A stretch of DNA of 64,000 nucleotides from a bacterium (GCA_020444325.1 JAHLLD010000012.1:98426-162425); one strand, 5' to 3'; numbered from the stretch's first letter, positions 1 to 9,335 are shown. Numbers and translations: made by a program. The notes: generated by a model not told the origin, from the letters alone.

Positions 1-215
1 CCACCTTCATTGAGGAAGGCGAGGTTTTCAGGGACGGGATCACAGTTGACGATGCGGCAGTCCACGCCACGCGATTTGAGAAACTGCAGCAGCGCGAGTT
101 CACTGCCAAGCGCATCGCCGTCAGGATTGCTGTGCGTGGTCAGTATCACGGTGCGCGCCTGCAGAAGTATTTCACTCATGCGGCGATGATCAACGATGCG
201 AATCCCCTGTTTCAT
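1..215 (-). CDS. DHH-family phosphoesterase, N-terminal part (gene runs off the left edge)
   Basis: The first 71 codons of a minus-strand gene are visible and the rest lies outside the window. The motif THSNPDGDALGSELAL (about residues 27-42) is the metal-binding first motif of DHH phosphoesterases of the NrnA/RecJ-like type, which degrade nanoRNA, pAp or cyclic dinucleotides. I chose the ATG at 213-215, which lies two bases after the ABC transporter stop, so the two are probably cotranscribed. The C-terminal DHHA1 domain is not seen, so NrnA, GdpP-like and other DHH subtypes cannot be told apart. Confidence 0.75.
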   Translation of the reverse strand, partial: MKQGIRIVDHRRMSEILLQARTVILTTHSNPDGDALGSELALLQFLKSRGVDCRIVNCDPVPENLAFLNEG

Positions 216-217
216 AT

Positions 218-1966
218 TTATTCCATCTCCTGGAGTTCTTCAGCCAGCAGCTGCTTCTGATACAGATCTGCGTACATGCCGTCACCGCGGACGAGTTCAT
301 CGTGGGTACCGGATTCATGAATTTTCCCGTCATGGAGTACGATGATGTGATCGGCCTGCTTGACCGTCGAGATACGGTGACTGATAAGAATGCTTGTGCG
401 TTCGGCCATGACATCACGCAGCCGCTGCAGAATGTCCTCTTCCGTATGCGTATCCACCGCGGAAAGCGCATCGTCGAGTATGAGGATGGAGGGACGGCGC
501 ATGACGGCGCGCGCGAGACTGACGCGCTGTTTCTGTCCCCCGCTCAGCGTGATCCCGCGCTCACCGAGTATGGTCTCATACCGCTCCGGAAAATCCACGA
601 TATCTTTGTCCACCTGCGCAATCTCCGCCGCCCACATGATGTCTTCCTCCTTCGGATGCTCGACACCATAGGCGATGTTGTTGCGCAGCGTATCAGAAAA
701 CAGGAAGGTTTCCTGTGTGACGTAGGCGATGCTGCTGCGCAGTGTCCCGACAGGAATCCGCTCGATCTCATGTCCGTCGATCGTGACAGTCCCTTCCGTC
801 GCATCGAATATTCTCGGGATCAGATTCACGAGCGTACTTTTCCCCGATCCTGTCGTCCCGATAATGCCGAGTGTGCTGCCGGCGGGCACATGCAGGTCAA
901 TGCTGTGCAGCACTTCGGGAAGCTGCTCTTCGTAACGGAAGGTGACGCCGCTGAAGCGCACATCGCCTTTCAGACTGGTAATCGATGCATCGGTGTGTTC
1001 GTCATCGGCGATATCCGGTTCCGACTCCAGGATGCGATCGATGCGCTTCATCGAGGCGGAAGCACGCTGTATGAGGTTGACCACCCACCCGATTGCGGCC
1101 ATCGGCCAGATCAGCATGCCGAGATAAATGATGAACTGCGTAAGCTCCCCGAGAGAGAGTTTATTCTGAATGACCTCGCGTCCCCCGAGATAGATAATCA
1201 GGATGGCGGATACGCCGACGAGCATGGCGATCATGGGCATGAACAGCGACTGCACACGGATCATGCGCATATTCCGCTGGCGATACTCCTCACTCATCTC
1301 GTGGAAAATCCCGGCCTCATACTTTTCACGCAGATAGGCCTTCACGACCCGTATTCCTGAAATGCTTTCCTGGATGCGTCCCGTCATGAAGCCGTAATGC
1401 TGCTGAATGTCTTCGTAGCGCTTGTGTATCATCGTCCCGAGCCGGTTGACGGCGTAGCTCAGGAACGGAAGCGGCAGCAGCGCATACAGTGTGAGCAGCG
1501 GATGGATGCTGATCATCATGCCGACGATGATGATGAAATTGAAGACGGTGTTGGACGAGTACATGACGGCGGGACCGACGAACATGCGCACCGCGGCGAT
1601 ATCGTTGGTGGCATGCGCCATGATGTCGCCCGTCGTCATCGTGGAAAAAAATCGCTGTGACAACCGTTCGACATGCCGCAGAAAGTCGTTCCGCAAATCG
1701 TACTCGATGCGACGCGACATGACAATGATTGTCTGCCGCGTGAGATAGAGAAACAGACCACTGAGCAGCGATACGGCAACGATCAGAAGCGCGTAGCGAA
1801 ACAGGCTGCCGGCAGTCAGGGCGTTCGACAGGCTGTCGATGGCATCGCGTATGATGATGGGTGCGATCACGGCAAAAACCGTGGAGAGAAAAATGAAGAA
1901 CACCCCCCACGCGAGTGTGCGCCTGTAGGGACGGAAATAGGGAAAGAGCTTTCGCAGAGCGTTCAT
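218..1966 (-). CDS. ABC exporter, fused membrane and ATPase domains (MsbA/MdlB-like)
   Basis: This 582-residue protein is a half-transporter that probably works as a homodimer in the inner membrane. The first 310 residues form a six-helix type I exporter domain. The ATPase domain carries Walker A GTTGSGKST (about 370), the signature LSGGQKQR (about 475) and Walker B ILILDDA followed by the D-loop SAVD (about 495), then a switch histidine in LISHR. Length and order match heterologous lipid or drug exporters, but the substrate cannot be read from sequence. Its start overlaps the end of the HAD gene by four bases, indicating translational coupling. Confidence 0.9.
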   Translation of the reverse strand: MNALRKLFPYFRPYRRTLAWGVFFIFLSTVFAVIAPIIIRDAIDSLSNALTAGSLFRYALLIVAVSLLSGLFLYLTRQTIIVMSRRIEYDLRNDFLRHVERLSQRFFSTMTTGDIMAHATNDIAAVRMFVGPAVMYSSNTVFNFIIIVGMMISIHPLLTLYALLPLPFLSYAVNRLGTMIHKRYEDIQQHYGFMTGRIQESISGIRVVKAYLREKYEAGIFHEMSEEYRQRNMRMIRVQSLFMPMIAMLVGVSAILIIYLGGREVIQNKLSLGELTQFIIYLGMLIWPMAAIGWVVNLIQRASASMKRIDRILESEPDIADDEHTDASITSLKGDVRFSGVTFRYEEQLPEVLHSIDLHVPAGSTLGIIGTTGSGKSTLVNLIPRIFDATEGTVTIDGHEIERIPVGTLRSSIAYVTQETFLFSDTLRNNIAYGVEHPKEEDIMWAAEIAQVDKDIVDFPERYETILGERGITLSGGQKQRVSLARAVMRRPSILILDDALSAVDTHTEEDILQRLRDVMAERTSILISHRISTVKQADHIIVLHDGKIHESGTHDELVRGDGMYADLYQKQLLAEELQEME

Positions 1967-2727
1967 CGTGTTTCCAATCGCTGATCGGTATCGAAGTCTG
2001 ACAGTATGCGCGGGATTTCCGCCCAGTGATGCGCAACCGCATCCGCCGCGGTCCGGTCTTCCCCGTTTTCATGGTAGTAACGGCCGCTCTCATCACCGCG
2101 GAACAGCACCGCCCGCATCCCCAGTGCCTTCGCACCTGCAATGTCCGTGCGCTCGATGTCACCGATATGCGCAGACGCTGCAGGGTTTGCATCGAGCGCG
2201 GACAGCGCGCGTTGAAATATTTTTCTGTGGGGCTTGGACACCCCGACTTCATCGGAATACGCGAGGAAGGTAAAGTGCTTTGCGATACCATGCGCTTCGA
2301 GCACCTTCCGCAGCACACGTCCCGGGGAGTATGCCGTGTCGGAAATCACAGCCAGCCGGTATCGCGATGCCAGCGCGGCGATACCCTCTGCCGCCCCGGG
2401 GAGCAGCGATGGCATGCCGGCAAGGATGCTGTCCTCGAAACTGCGCACGGCACGCGCGTGCACCTCGCCGGGAACGTCAATGCCGAGATGCTTCCAGATG
2501 ACATTCAGGCTTTCGGAAGCGGACGGTGTGCGCTGTTCCCCCTGCCAGACATGCTCGAATGCAGCGTAGGAGACGCGAAAAGCCTCCTCGACCTGCGCTT
2601 CATTCCACGGGAGTCCACTTGCTTCGTAGACCTCCTTCATGGCGTCGTGACGAACCGCACGACGGGAGGCCCCGTTGCGCGAATCCACGATAGTATTCCA
2701 GAAATCGATGGTTACTGCCTGTATCAT
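1963..2727 (-). CDS. HAD-family hydrolase
   Basis: A 254-residue haloacid dehalogenase-fold phosphatase. Motif I is DFWNT near the N-terminus (Asp8 nucleophile). The usual second aspartate, the general acid/base, is replaced by Trp10. Later motifs are intact: SDT for motif II, VSKPHRKIF supplying the lysine, and HIGDIERTDIAGAKALGM for motif IV, with a helical cap between about 20 and 95. The DFWxT variant is found in a subset of real HAD proteins, so this is probably not an error. The substrate is unknown. It leads a three-gene minus-strand operon with the ABC exporter and DHH gene. Confidence 0.8.
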   Translation of the reverse strand: MIQAVTIDFWNTIVDSRNGASRRAVRHDAMKEVYEASGLPWNEAQVEEAFRVSYAAFEHVWQGEQRTPSASESLNVIWKHLGIDVPGEVHARAVRSFEDSILAGMPSLLPGAAEGIAALASRYRLAVISDTAYSPGRVLRKVLEAHGIAKHFTFLAYSDEVGVSKPHRKIFQRALSALDANPAASAHIGDIERTDIAGAKALGMRAVLFRGDESGRYYHENGEDRTAADAVAHHWAEIPRILSDFDTDQRLETR

Positions 2728-2759
2728 GCTGTCTTTCTAACAACGGAATGATAATAAAA

Positions 2760-2788
2760 GCTCCTCGATCAGCACGTGAAAGAGGAGC
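2760..2788 (-). terminator. Intrinsic terminator after serS
   Basis: On the minus strand GCTCCTC pairs with GAGGAGC around a loop of about 15 bases and is followed by TTTTATTAT. It sits 23 bases past the serS stop and separates that operon from the HAD gene. Confidence 0.6.
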
Positions 2789-2811
2789 CGGAAATCGAAT
2801 CGCGCGAGGAA

Positions 2812-4101
2812 CTACCCGATCATCGTGAAACCCGTATATGGCTGCAGCACTTTCGGCACAATGATTTTTCCTTCAGGAGTCTGGTAATTCTCGAGAATGG
2901 CGACCATCAACCTGGATGTCGCAAGTCCCGAACCGTTGAGCGTGTGTACGAATTCAGGTTTGCTCTTCGGTCCATCAGGACGCCAGCGAATATTTGCCCG
3001 CCGCGCCTGGAAATCTTCAAAATTGCTGCAGGAGGACGCTTCAAGCCAGGTTTTTTCCGCAGGCGACCACACTTCGAGGTCATAGGTCTTCGCCGACGAA
3101 AAGGAGCTGTCGCCGGTGCAGAGAAGAAGCACGCGGTAGGGAATTTCCAGCAGATGCAGGATACGTTCCACATCCGCAACCAGCGACTCGAGTTCGTCAT
3201 ACGACTCTTCGGGGCGCGCAAACTTGACCAGCTCGACCTTGTTGAACTGATGCACGCGCAGGAAACCCTTGGTCTGTTTTCCATAGGAACCCGCTTCCCT
3301 GCGGAAGCAGGCGGAATAGCCGCAGAAACGCGACGGCACTGCTTCACTGTCGAGGATTTCGTCACGGTACATGTTCGTGATGGGGACCTCAGCGGTTGGA
3401 ATCAGGTAGAGATCGTCATCCGCGCAGCGGTACATGTCCTCACTCATCTTGGGCAGCTGTCCTGTACCGTACATGCTGGCTTCGTTGACGAGAAACGGCG
3501 GGAAGACCTCGCGGTAGCCATGATCGCGGAGATGCACGTCGATCATGAAATTGATCAGGGCACGTTCGAGCGTGGCACCCTCACCGGTATAGAGCGCGAA
3601 ACCGCTGCCGCTGAGTTTCGCACCGCGGTCGAAGTCAAGAATATGGTGTTTCTTTCCAAGTTCGATGTGGTCAAGCACGTCGACCTCAGCCTCTTCCGTG
3701 AGGCCGATCGCCTGTTCGGGCACCCAGGAGCGGATCTCGGCATTGTCGCTTTCACTCGTGCCGACCGGCACACTTTCATGGCAGAGGTTGGGCAGCATGA
3801 GCAGTGCTTCGCGCATGCGTCCGTCAACATCTCGCAGTTCCTCGTCCATACTTTTGATGGTATCGGAAACCCCTTTCATCTCCGCAATCTTGTCGTCCGC
3901 ATCCTGTTTTTCCTTCTTCAGGCGCGCGATCTCCTGCGAAACCACATTGCGGGTATTTTTGAGCTGTTCCACTTCGGCAATGATTTCGCGGCGCCGTGCA
4001 TCGAGTGCGAGCACGGCATCGACATCACCCTTTTCATTTTTGTTCGCAATGCCCTGCCTGACGAGGTCGGGCTGTTCACGGATACGCTTGATATCCAGCA
4101 T
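2812..4101 (-). CDS. serS: Seryl-tRNA synthetase
   Basis: This 429-residue class II synthetase charges tRNA-Ser with serine in the cytoplasm. The N-terminal 100 residues form the long antiparallel coiled coil that reads the tRNA long variable arm (KDVDAVL...RREIIAEVEQLKN...). Class II motif 2 is seen in CFRREAGSYGKQTKGFLRVHQF, and motif 3 in NGSGLATSRLMVAILENYQ near the end. Length is typical of bacterial SerRS. It starts 12 bases after the RmlD-like gene and is the last gene of the operon, ending at an intrinsic terminator. Its tRNA substrate lies at 62049-62135. Confidence 0.97.
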   Translation of the reverse strand: MLDIKRIREQPDLVRQGIANKNEKGDVDAVLALDARRREIIAEVEQLKNTRNVVSQEIARLKKEKQDADDKIAEMKGVSDTIKSMDEELRDVDGRMREALLMLPNLCHESVPVGTSESDNAEIRSWVPEQAIGLTEEAEVDVLDHIELGKKHHILDFDRGAKLSGSGFALYTGEGATLERALINFMIDVHLRDHGYREVFPPFLVNEASMYGTGQLPKMSEDMYRCADDDLYLIPTAEVPITNMYRDEILDSEAVPSRFCGYSACFRREAGSYGKQTKGFLRVHQFNKVELVKFARPEESYDELESLVADVERILHLLEIPYRVLLLCTGDSSFSSAKTYDLEVWSPAEKTWLEASSCSNFEDFQARRANIRWRPDGPKSKPEFVHTLNGSGLATSRLMVAILENYQTPEGKIIVPKVLQPYTGFTMIG

Positions 4102-4113
4102 CGTGGACTGTCC

Positions 4114-5064
4114 TTATTTAGATGAAAGAAATCTGCTGTCGGAAAGGAGATCCGTATGTGTGGCGCCTTCCCGGAACTGCTGCTGCAGCCGGGTAAGTCC
4201 CAGCTGCACGTCGCTGAGCCGGAAGTCGCATTCAGACTCGAACTTCAGCGTGATAAAAGTACTGTCTGGAGGTCTGTTCGCCGGCTGACCAATCTCCTGT
4301 GACGTCGTCGGTGATACCAGCGACCTGTCGAAGGAGAAAATGTCGGCAATTTTTTGTGCAAATGAAAAACGATCGATGGATTCAGGCCCTGAAACGTGGT
4401 ACACGCCCTGGCATCTTTTCTCGATGAGCTTCAGGATGCCGAATGCAAGATCGTCGGCCAGGGTCGGATTCCCACGCTGGTCATCGACAACACGGAACGG
4501 CAGTCCCTTCTCAAACTGTGAGAGCACCCAGGTCACAAAATTGGGCCTCGTCTCATAGCCCGTACCGTACAACACCTGTGTGCGCACGATAACCCCCTCG
4601 ACCGGAGAAGATTTCACGGCGTTCTCCGCCGCCAGCTTGGATCTGCCGTAGTAGCTGACAGGCTGGGGACGCGAGCTTTCCGAATACGGAGCATGCCGGC
4701 CATCGAACACATAATCGCTGGAGAGCTGCACCAGTCGGCAGCCATCGATGCGACGTGCGGGGATGAGCAGGTTTTTCACCCCGTCGACATTCAGCTGCCA
4801 CGAACCCCGGCGGTCTTCTTCACAGCCATCGACGTTGGTCATGGCGGCGGTATTGATGATGACGTCGGGACGGAAGGAGGAGACCAGGCTCTTGACGTCA
4901 CCGAGACGGGTGATGTCGAGCTGCTGGTAATCGAAACGATCATGCAGGAAAAATGTTTTCGGCGCGAGATCGGTGAGCAGCAGCTCGTCGTCCGTTTCCC
5001 TGCCGAACATCAGCGCAAGCTTCTGTCCGAGCAATCCATGCGCGCCTGTAATCAGTATTCTCAT
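4114..5064 (-). CDS. RmlD-like NAD(P)-dependent sugar-nucleotide reductase
   Basis: A 316-residue short-chain dehydrogenase of the extended type. The Rossmann dinucleotide loop is ITGAHGLLGQ at residues 5-14, followed by an NTAAMTNVDGCE segment typical of dTDP-4-dehydrorhamnose reductases and the catalytic YYGRSK (Tyr-x-x-x-Lys) near 140. The closest familiar role is the last step of dTDP-rhamnose synthesis, but no rmlA, rmlB or rmlC is nearby, so another sugar or a lipid-linked substrate is possible. It overlaps the PfkB gene by four bases and lies 12 bases before serS. Confidence 0.75.
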   Translation of the reverse strand: MRILITGAHGLLGQKLALMFGRETDDELLLTDLAPKTFFLHDRFDYQQLDITRLGDVKSLVSSFRPDVIINTAAMTNVDGCEEDRRGSWQLNVDGVKNLLIPARRIDGCRLVQLSSDYVFDGRHAPYSESSRPQPVSYYGRSKLAAENAVKSSPVEGVIVRTQVLYGTGYETRPNFVTWVLSQFEKGLPFRVVDDQRGNPTLADDLAFGILKLIEKRCQGVYHVSGPESIDRFSFAQKIADIFSFDRSLVSPTTSQEIGQPANRPPDSTFITLKFESECDFRLSDVQLGLTRLQQQFREGATHTDLLSDSRFLSSK

Positions 5065-5966
5065 CGTGTCATCTCTCCGAGTGCGTCATGCAGCGCTTCG
5101 AGTCCGACAGACCCCTTGATACCTACGACATACGAGGCCGCACGGGCAGCGCGCGCCGCGGCATCGGCAAGATCACTGCCACGTGCCAGTTCCATCCCGA
5201 GTGTTGCACCGAAGGCATCGCCACAGCCGGTCGGATCCACCGTCCGCGCTGCGGGCACGACAGGAACATGAAGGCAGTCACCGTTGCGCGAAAACACCTC
5301 CGCCCCGTTTTCTCCGCGGGTGAGCACAAAATGCCTGCATCCGCTTTCTTCGAGCAGCCGTTGCATGTACTCCGGCGTGGCGGATGCGCCCCCGGTGAGT
5401 GCATCGAACTCGCGCGCGTTGCACTGCACGACATCACCCGCGGCAAGCCATTGTTTCCATCGCTCTTCGGAGGCGGGCTCTCTGCTGCCGTCAGCATGCA
5501 CCCTGTATGCAATCATGTGGAGATCGATATACACGAGGCGACCGCTTCCACGCAGCAGCGATGCATGCTCGAGCAGGATATCATCTCCGGTCATGAGGTT
5601 GAGGTACACAAGCTGTGCATCCCCGAGTATGGGGGAAAAGCGTTCGGGTGGAATGGGCGAGAGACTGCGGACGAGCTGCGTATTGTACTGCTGTTCCGCT
5701 TCGTGGAACAGTCGCACGCGCGTGGTATCCTGCGGCACTTCCCAGCAATGGTCGAAGGAAACGCATGGGAACCTGGAAGCGAGGTCCTGCAGCGTTGGTC
5801 TGCCGTCAGCGCCGAACGGAAATACAGGCAGAATGCTGTCTTGCTCACCAGCCAGGGCGTTGAATGCACCGAGGGGAAAAGTTATGCCTCCGGCTGCATG
5901 CCAGATGCTGCCGTCCAACGCATGGATTTCATCCAGTACGAGATGTCCGAGCAGCAGCGTGGTCAT
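5061..5966 (-). CDS. PfkB-family carbohydrate kinase
   Basis: A 301-residue ribokinase-fold kinase. The family signature VDPTGCGDAFGATLGM near residue 245 contains the anion hole and catalytic aspartate. The segment CNAREFDALTG near 185 is the usual NxxE-like metal/ATP region, here with Arg-Glu. The substrate is presumably a sugar or nucleoside and cannot be read from sequence. It overlaps mlaD and the RmlD-like gene by four bases on each side, so translation is coupled to both. The link of a sugar kinase with a lipid transport operon is unusual. Confidence 0.8.
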   Translation of the reverse strand: MTTLLLGHLVLDEIHALDGSIWHAAGGITFPLGAFNALAGEQDSILPVFPFGADGRPTLQDLASRFPCVSFDHCWEVPQDTTRVRLFHEAEQQYNTQLVRSLSPIPPERFSPILGDAQLVYLNLMTGDDILLEHASLLRGSGRLVYIDLHMIAYRVHADGSREPASEERWKQWLAAGDVVQCNAREFDALTGGASATPEYMQRLLEESGCRHFVLTRGENGAEVFSRNGDCLHVPVVPAARTVDPTGCGDAFGATLGMELARGSDLADAAARAARAASYVVGIKGSVGLEALHDALGEMTR

Positions 5967-7036
5967 CGTCCGGGTCCCTGTTTCCCCTGCTGCATGCGCT
6001 GTTCACGCTGTCGCAACTGTTTTTCACGTTCGTTGAGCTCACGCAGTTTCTGATTGACCATGCGCAGCTTGTGCTGATAGGCGGACATCGGAGGATCTTC
6101 CTCTTCGAAATTATCACCTGCGAAAACGCGGCCGAACAGCCAGTGTTCACGCATGGCATGCAAACTGTTCGCAGCCTGGTTTGCGGCATCCGCTGCTTCA
6201 TACCCAACGTCGTTCAGGGTGGTCAGAAGCGTAACGAGCGAGTCATACAGCGCGCGATCCTTCATAAGCGCACCGAGCGTCCCCTGCCCGCTGTTGATAT
6301 CGTCCATCAGCTCAGCCGCTTCCGCGGTGATCCGGCTGGTACTGCCCATCGCCGTATCGGCTTTCGTGGCGATGCGTTTGAGCGTTTCCGCACTTTCGAC
6401 GAGTAAATCGGAGAGCTGGTCAAGCCTCGCGTTCGTCTGCTTCAGTCCACTTTCCGTCTCCTCGACAACACCGACAAGACGGCGATAGATCTCATCATCG
6501 GTCAAAAGCTTTCCTATTGTCCCGTCACCCTCATTGAGATGAGTGAGCAGGGTGTTCATCTGCACCATGACGAGCTTCGCCGTATCGGTGATGGAAGTCA
6601 CATTGTCGGCGAGACTGGTCAGCGCAAACGGAGGCACGCCTTCGATAAATCCGTAATCATCAACCGGCTTCGCCTTGTCCGAACCTATATTGAGGTTGAT
6701 GAACTTGTTCCCGACCAGTCCTTCCTGTTTCACCTCGGCTTTTGAATCCGTCTTGATGAAAGGATGCACATCTTCGCTGACGCGAAGCAGAAGGCGGACG
6801 CTGTCGGCTTCCTCGGTCAGGCTGATAGAGGACACTGTTCCGACATTGTATCCGGAGAGCACGACGTACGCGCCGGGTTTCACTCCTTCCGCACTGGAGA
6901 AATTCACCTGCACGTAGAAGACGGAGCTGAAGAGCTGGCTCTTGTCTCCGATGTAGAAGATGGCCAGCGTGAAGGAGATCACACCCAGGAAAATGAGAAG
7001 ACCAACGCGGGCTTTGGACAGATTGGCTTTTTTCAT
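5963..7036 (-). CDS. mlaD: MlaD-like MCE-domain lipid-binding protein
   Basis: A 357-residue protein with one N-terminal membrane helix (about 10-30) and one MCE domain (about 37-115), the hexameric periplasmic lipid shuttle of the Mla system. The long helical region after it (about 120-320) exceeds E. coli MlaD (183 residues) and may form a tunnel across the periplasm, as in longer MCE proteins. The C-terminus is strongly charged and glutamine-rich (EREKQLRQREQRMQQGKQ). It overlaps mlaF by four bases. With MlaE and MlaF it should make an inner-membrane phospholipid transporter. Soluble MlaC and lipoprotein MlaA are not in the window. Confidence 0.85.
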   Translation of the reverse strand: MKKANLSKARVGLLIFLGVISFTLAIFYIGDKSQLFSSVFYVQVNFSSAEGVKPGAYVVLSGYNVGTVSSISLTEEADSVRLLLRVSEDVHPFIKTDSKAEVKQEGLVGNKFINLNIGSDKAKPVDDYGFIEGVPPFALTSLADNVTSITDTAKLVMVQMNTLLTHLNEGDGTIGKLLTDDEIYRRLVGVVEETESGLKQTNARLDQLSDLLVESAETLKRIATKADTAMGSTSRITAEAAELMDDINSGQGTLGALMKDRALYDSLVTLLTTLNDVGYEAADAANQAANSLHAMREHWLFGRVFAGDNFEEEDPPMSAYQHKLRMVNQKLRELNEREKQLRQREQRMQQGKQGPGR

Positions 7037-7776
7037 AATGCCACCTGGAAGAATGCACGGGTATACGGATCGGTGGAGGATTTCAGCTCATCGTACGTGC
7101 CCTGGTGCTGGAACACGCCGTCATCGAGAATGTAGATGCTGTTTGCGATAATGCGGGCACATTCGAGATCGTGCGTCACGGTAATCGACGTGATGCCGAA
7201 CTGCTCTTCGAGGCTCAGGATAAGCTCTGAAATTTCGCGTGCGGTAATGGGATCGAGTCCGGCCGTCGGTTCGTCGTAGAGAACGATTTCCGGTCGCTTG
7301 ATGATCGCCCGGGCCAGTCCGATACGCTTTTTCATCCCCCCGGAAAGTTCCGAGGGCATCTTATCGATGGCGTCTTCGAGTCCGACCAGCCTGAGCTGTT
7401 CAAATACGCGATCGGTGATCTCATCCTCATCGGCATCCGTGTGCTTGCGGAGGGGAAACTCCAGGTTCTCGCGCACGGTCAGCGAATCGTACAACGCCGC
7501 GTACTGGAACACGTAGCCGATTCTCTTCCGCAGGGTGTTTATCGCACGGGTTTTCATTCCGATGACCTCTTCGCCCATCACGTGAATTGACCCACGTTCG
7601 GGCGTGAGAAGTCCGACAATACTTTTGAGCAGGACGCTTTTCCCGATACCACTGCGTCCGAGAATAACGTCGCTCGAACCGTTGCGCACCTGCATGGTGA
7701 TGCCTTTGAGCACTTCGTGCTCGTCGAACGATTTCCAGACATCCGCAACGTCGATGAGAATTTCGTTGTTCTGCAT
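7033..7776 (-). CDS. mlaF: MlaF-like ABC transporter ATPase
   Basis: A 247-residue ATPase that energises the MlaE permease. Walker A reads GRSGIGKSV, the signature is LSGGMKKRIGLARA, and Walker B is IVLYDEPTAGLDP, followed by a switch histidine in VTHD. The methionine-lysine after the signature is typical of the Ttg2A/MlaF branch. The ATG shares one base with the mlaE stop (TGATG), and the stop overlaps the mlaD start, so the three are coupled. Confidence 0.92.
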   Translation of the reverse strand: MQNNEILIDVADVWKSFDEHEVLKGITMQVRNGSSDVILGRSGIGKSVLLKSIVGLLTPERGSIHVMGEEVIGMKTRAINTLRKRIGYVFQYAALYDSLTVRENLEFPLRKHTDADEDEITDRVFEQLRLVGLEDAIDKMPSELSGGMKKRIGLARAIIKRPEIVLYDEPTAGLDPITAREISELILSLEEQFGITSITVTHDLECARIIANSIYILDDGVFQHQGTYDELKSSTDPYTRAFFQVAL

Positions 7777-8603
7777 CAGGCCCCGGTTCCGAGAAAGAGA
7801 TACGTGAGCTGAATAATAACCATATCGAGAAAGATGATGTTCAATGATGAAAGGACGACGGCAGAGGTGGCCGCGCGTCCGACGCCTTCCGTTCCCCTGC
7901 TGGTATTGAATCCCTGATAGGTTCCGATCACACCGATGATATAGCCGAAGGCGATGGTTTTCCCGACGCCCGGGAGCAGGTCGTAGAAGCGGATCGACTG
8001 AATAACCTCAGTGAAGTACAGCTGGAAACTGGAGTTGTGATTGAGCCATTCGGCCACATAACCACCGAAAATCGCCAGGAAATCGACGTAGGCGGTGAGC
8101 AGCGGCAGGATGATGGCGCAGGCAAGCACACGGGTGACCACGAGATAGTTGTAGGGATCGACCGCGGAAACTTCAAGTGCATCGATCTGCTCAGTCACTT
8201 TCATCGAACCGACTTCCGCACCAATACCTGAACTCACCCTTCCGGCAACGATAAGCGCGGTAATGACCGGACCAAGTTCCCGTACGATCGTCAGGGCAAT
8301 CATGGCCGGAAGAAACCCGCCTGCGCCGAAACGATCGAGAGTGGGACGCGACTGCAGGGCAAGGATGAGTCCCATGATCAGTCCGACAACCGTCAGCAAC
8401 GGCAGCGATTTCGAACCGAGATCATCGAGATGCTTGCGTACCTGTCCGAATTCATACGGCGGGACAAAGAGATAGCGGAAAAAGCGCAAACCGAACATGG
8501 TAATCCTGTACACTTCCTCCATGGAGGACCGTACCCGCTGACGCGTGAATTTCAGATATGAAATGCGAGGTTCTTCCCGTTTCTTGCTCACTGTGTTCTC
8601 CAA
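7776..8603 (-). CDS. mlaE: MlaE-family lipid ABC transporter permease
   Basis: A 275-residue inner-membrane permease with about five hydrophobic helices and the conserved family segment GPVITALIVAGRVSSGIGAE (about 120-140), followed by the coupling-helix region MKVTEQIDALEVSAVDPYNYLV. This is the diagnostic MlaE signature. It begins the mlaE-mlaF-mlaD unit. The upstream nuclease gene ends only 46 bases away, so the operon may begin there. Confidence 0.92.
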   Translation of the reverse strand: MENTVSKKREEPRISYLKFTRQRVRSSMEEVYRITMFGLRFFRYLFVPPYEFGQVRKHLDDLGSKSLPLLTVVGLIMGLILALQSRPTLDRFGAGGFLPAMIALTIVRELGPVITALIVAGRVSSGIGAEVGSMKVTEQIDALEVSAVDPYNYLVVTRVLACAIILPLLTAYVDFLAIFGGYVAEWLNHNSSFQLYFTEVIQSIRFYDLLPGVGKTIAFGYIIGVIGTYQGFNTSRGTEGVGRAATSAVVLSSLNIIFLDMVIIQLTYLFLGTGA

Positions 8604-8649
8604 TCTGGAGTATCTTTCAACCTAGGGAATTGGTGTGCTATTTCCAATG

Positions 8650-9246
8650 TCATTGTCCGGATCCATGTGGCCTTCCGCCTTTCTTGCCACCCGGCTTGCC
8701 ACCCGGCGTTCCGCCGTCATCATTGTTTTCAGAATCCCGTTCAAACTCACGCATCCAGAAGCGGATTTCATGTTCTGAGACCGCCTGCGTTTTCAGACGC
8801 ATTTCTACGGTATCCTGCTTTTCCTTTTTCTTTTGCGTAATGAACTCCTGCGCGCCGAGAACTTCCGCTCCGCATGCCAGGGCATGAGCACGGACCTCGT
8901 TGTCAGAGCTGATCACCAGGCACATGCGCGGGTGGTGTTCTTTTTCCAGGCTCATGCGAATCCAGGAATCCGCTGTGCGGGTCAACGAGTACACCACCGA
9001 AATCCGTGCGCCGCCGCCAATCACATCACCATGTCCGTCGAACACGATGACCGTATGGCCGAGGCTGCGCGCCCTTCGGCGCACGAACTCGACGAAGCCT
9101 CTTCGTGCCGCGTCGGCATTCGACTGCATGAGGCGTTCGAGCCGTGAAATCTTTCGGAGAACGTTATAGCCGTCAATATAGGTCTTTTTGTACTCCATAT
9201 CCTCCAATGAACGCAACTTCACGTTGTCCGTCAAGCGCATATTCAT
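8650..9246 (-). CDS. NYN-domain (YacP/Rae1-like) ribonuclease candidate
   Basis: A 198-residue protein with the NYN/PIN-like fold. YIDGYNVLRK supplies the first acidic motif, VIVFDGHGD the second, and VISSDNEVRAHA the third, as in YacP (Rae1), which cuts mRNA on stalled ribosomes in Firmicutes. The C-terminus (about 175-198) is glycine- and lysine-rich (GGKPGGKKGGRPHG), perhaps for RNA contact. The ATG at 9198 just before the conserved YIDG segment is an alternative start and is preceded by GGAGG, though at very short spacing. Confidence 0.75.
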   Translation of the reverse strand: MNMRLTDNVKLRSLEDMEYKKTYIDGYNVLRKISRLERLMQSNADAARRGFVEFVRRRARSLGHTVIVFDGHGDVIGGGARISVVYSLTRTADSWIRMSLEKEHHPRMCLVISSDNEVRAHALACGAEVLGAQEFITQKKKEKQDTVEMRLKTQAVSEHEIRFWMREFERDSENNDDGGTPGGKPGGKKGGRPHGSGQ

Positions 9247-9287
9247 ACACCGTGGCGGGATGGTGTTTTATGCCGGTACAAGCAAAA

Positions 9288-9314
9288 GCCCCCTCCCGGT
9301 TCGCGGGAAGGGGC
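9288..9314 (-). terminator. Intrinsic terminator after hppD
   Basis: An 11-pair GC-rich hairpin with one mismatch closes around the loop CGAAC and is followed by TTTT on the minus strand. It sits 22 bases after the hppD stop. Confidence 0.75.
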
Positions 9315-9335
9315 CTGCAAAGTACTCGCGGGGAA

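Noticed and set aside
302..1360. Plus-strand frame of 352 codons opposite the ABC exporter
   Set aside because: Shadow of the ABC exporter ATPase domain.
2776..4125. Plus-strand frame of 449 codons across serS
   Set aside because: It is the exact shadow of serS, whose class II synthetase motifs are unmistakable on the other strand, and the translation has no family resemblance.
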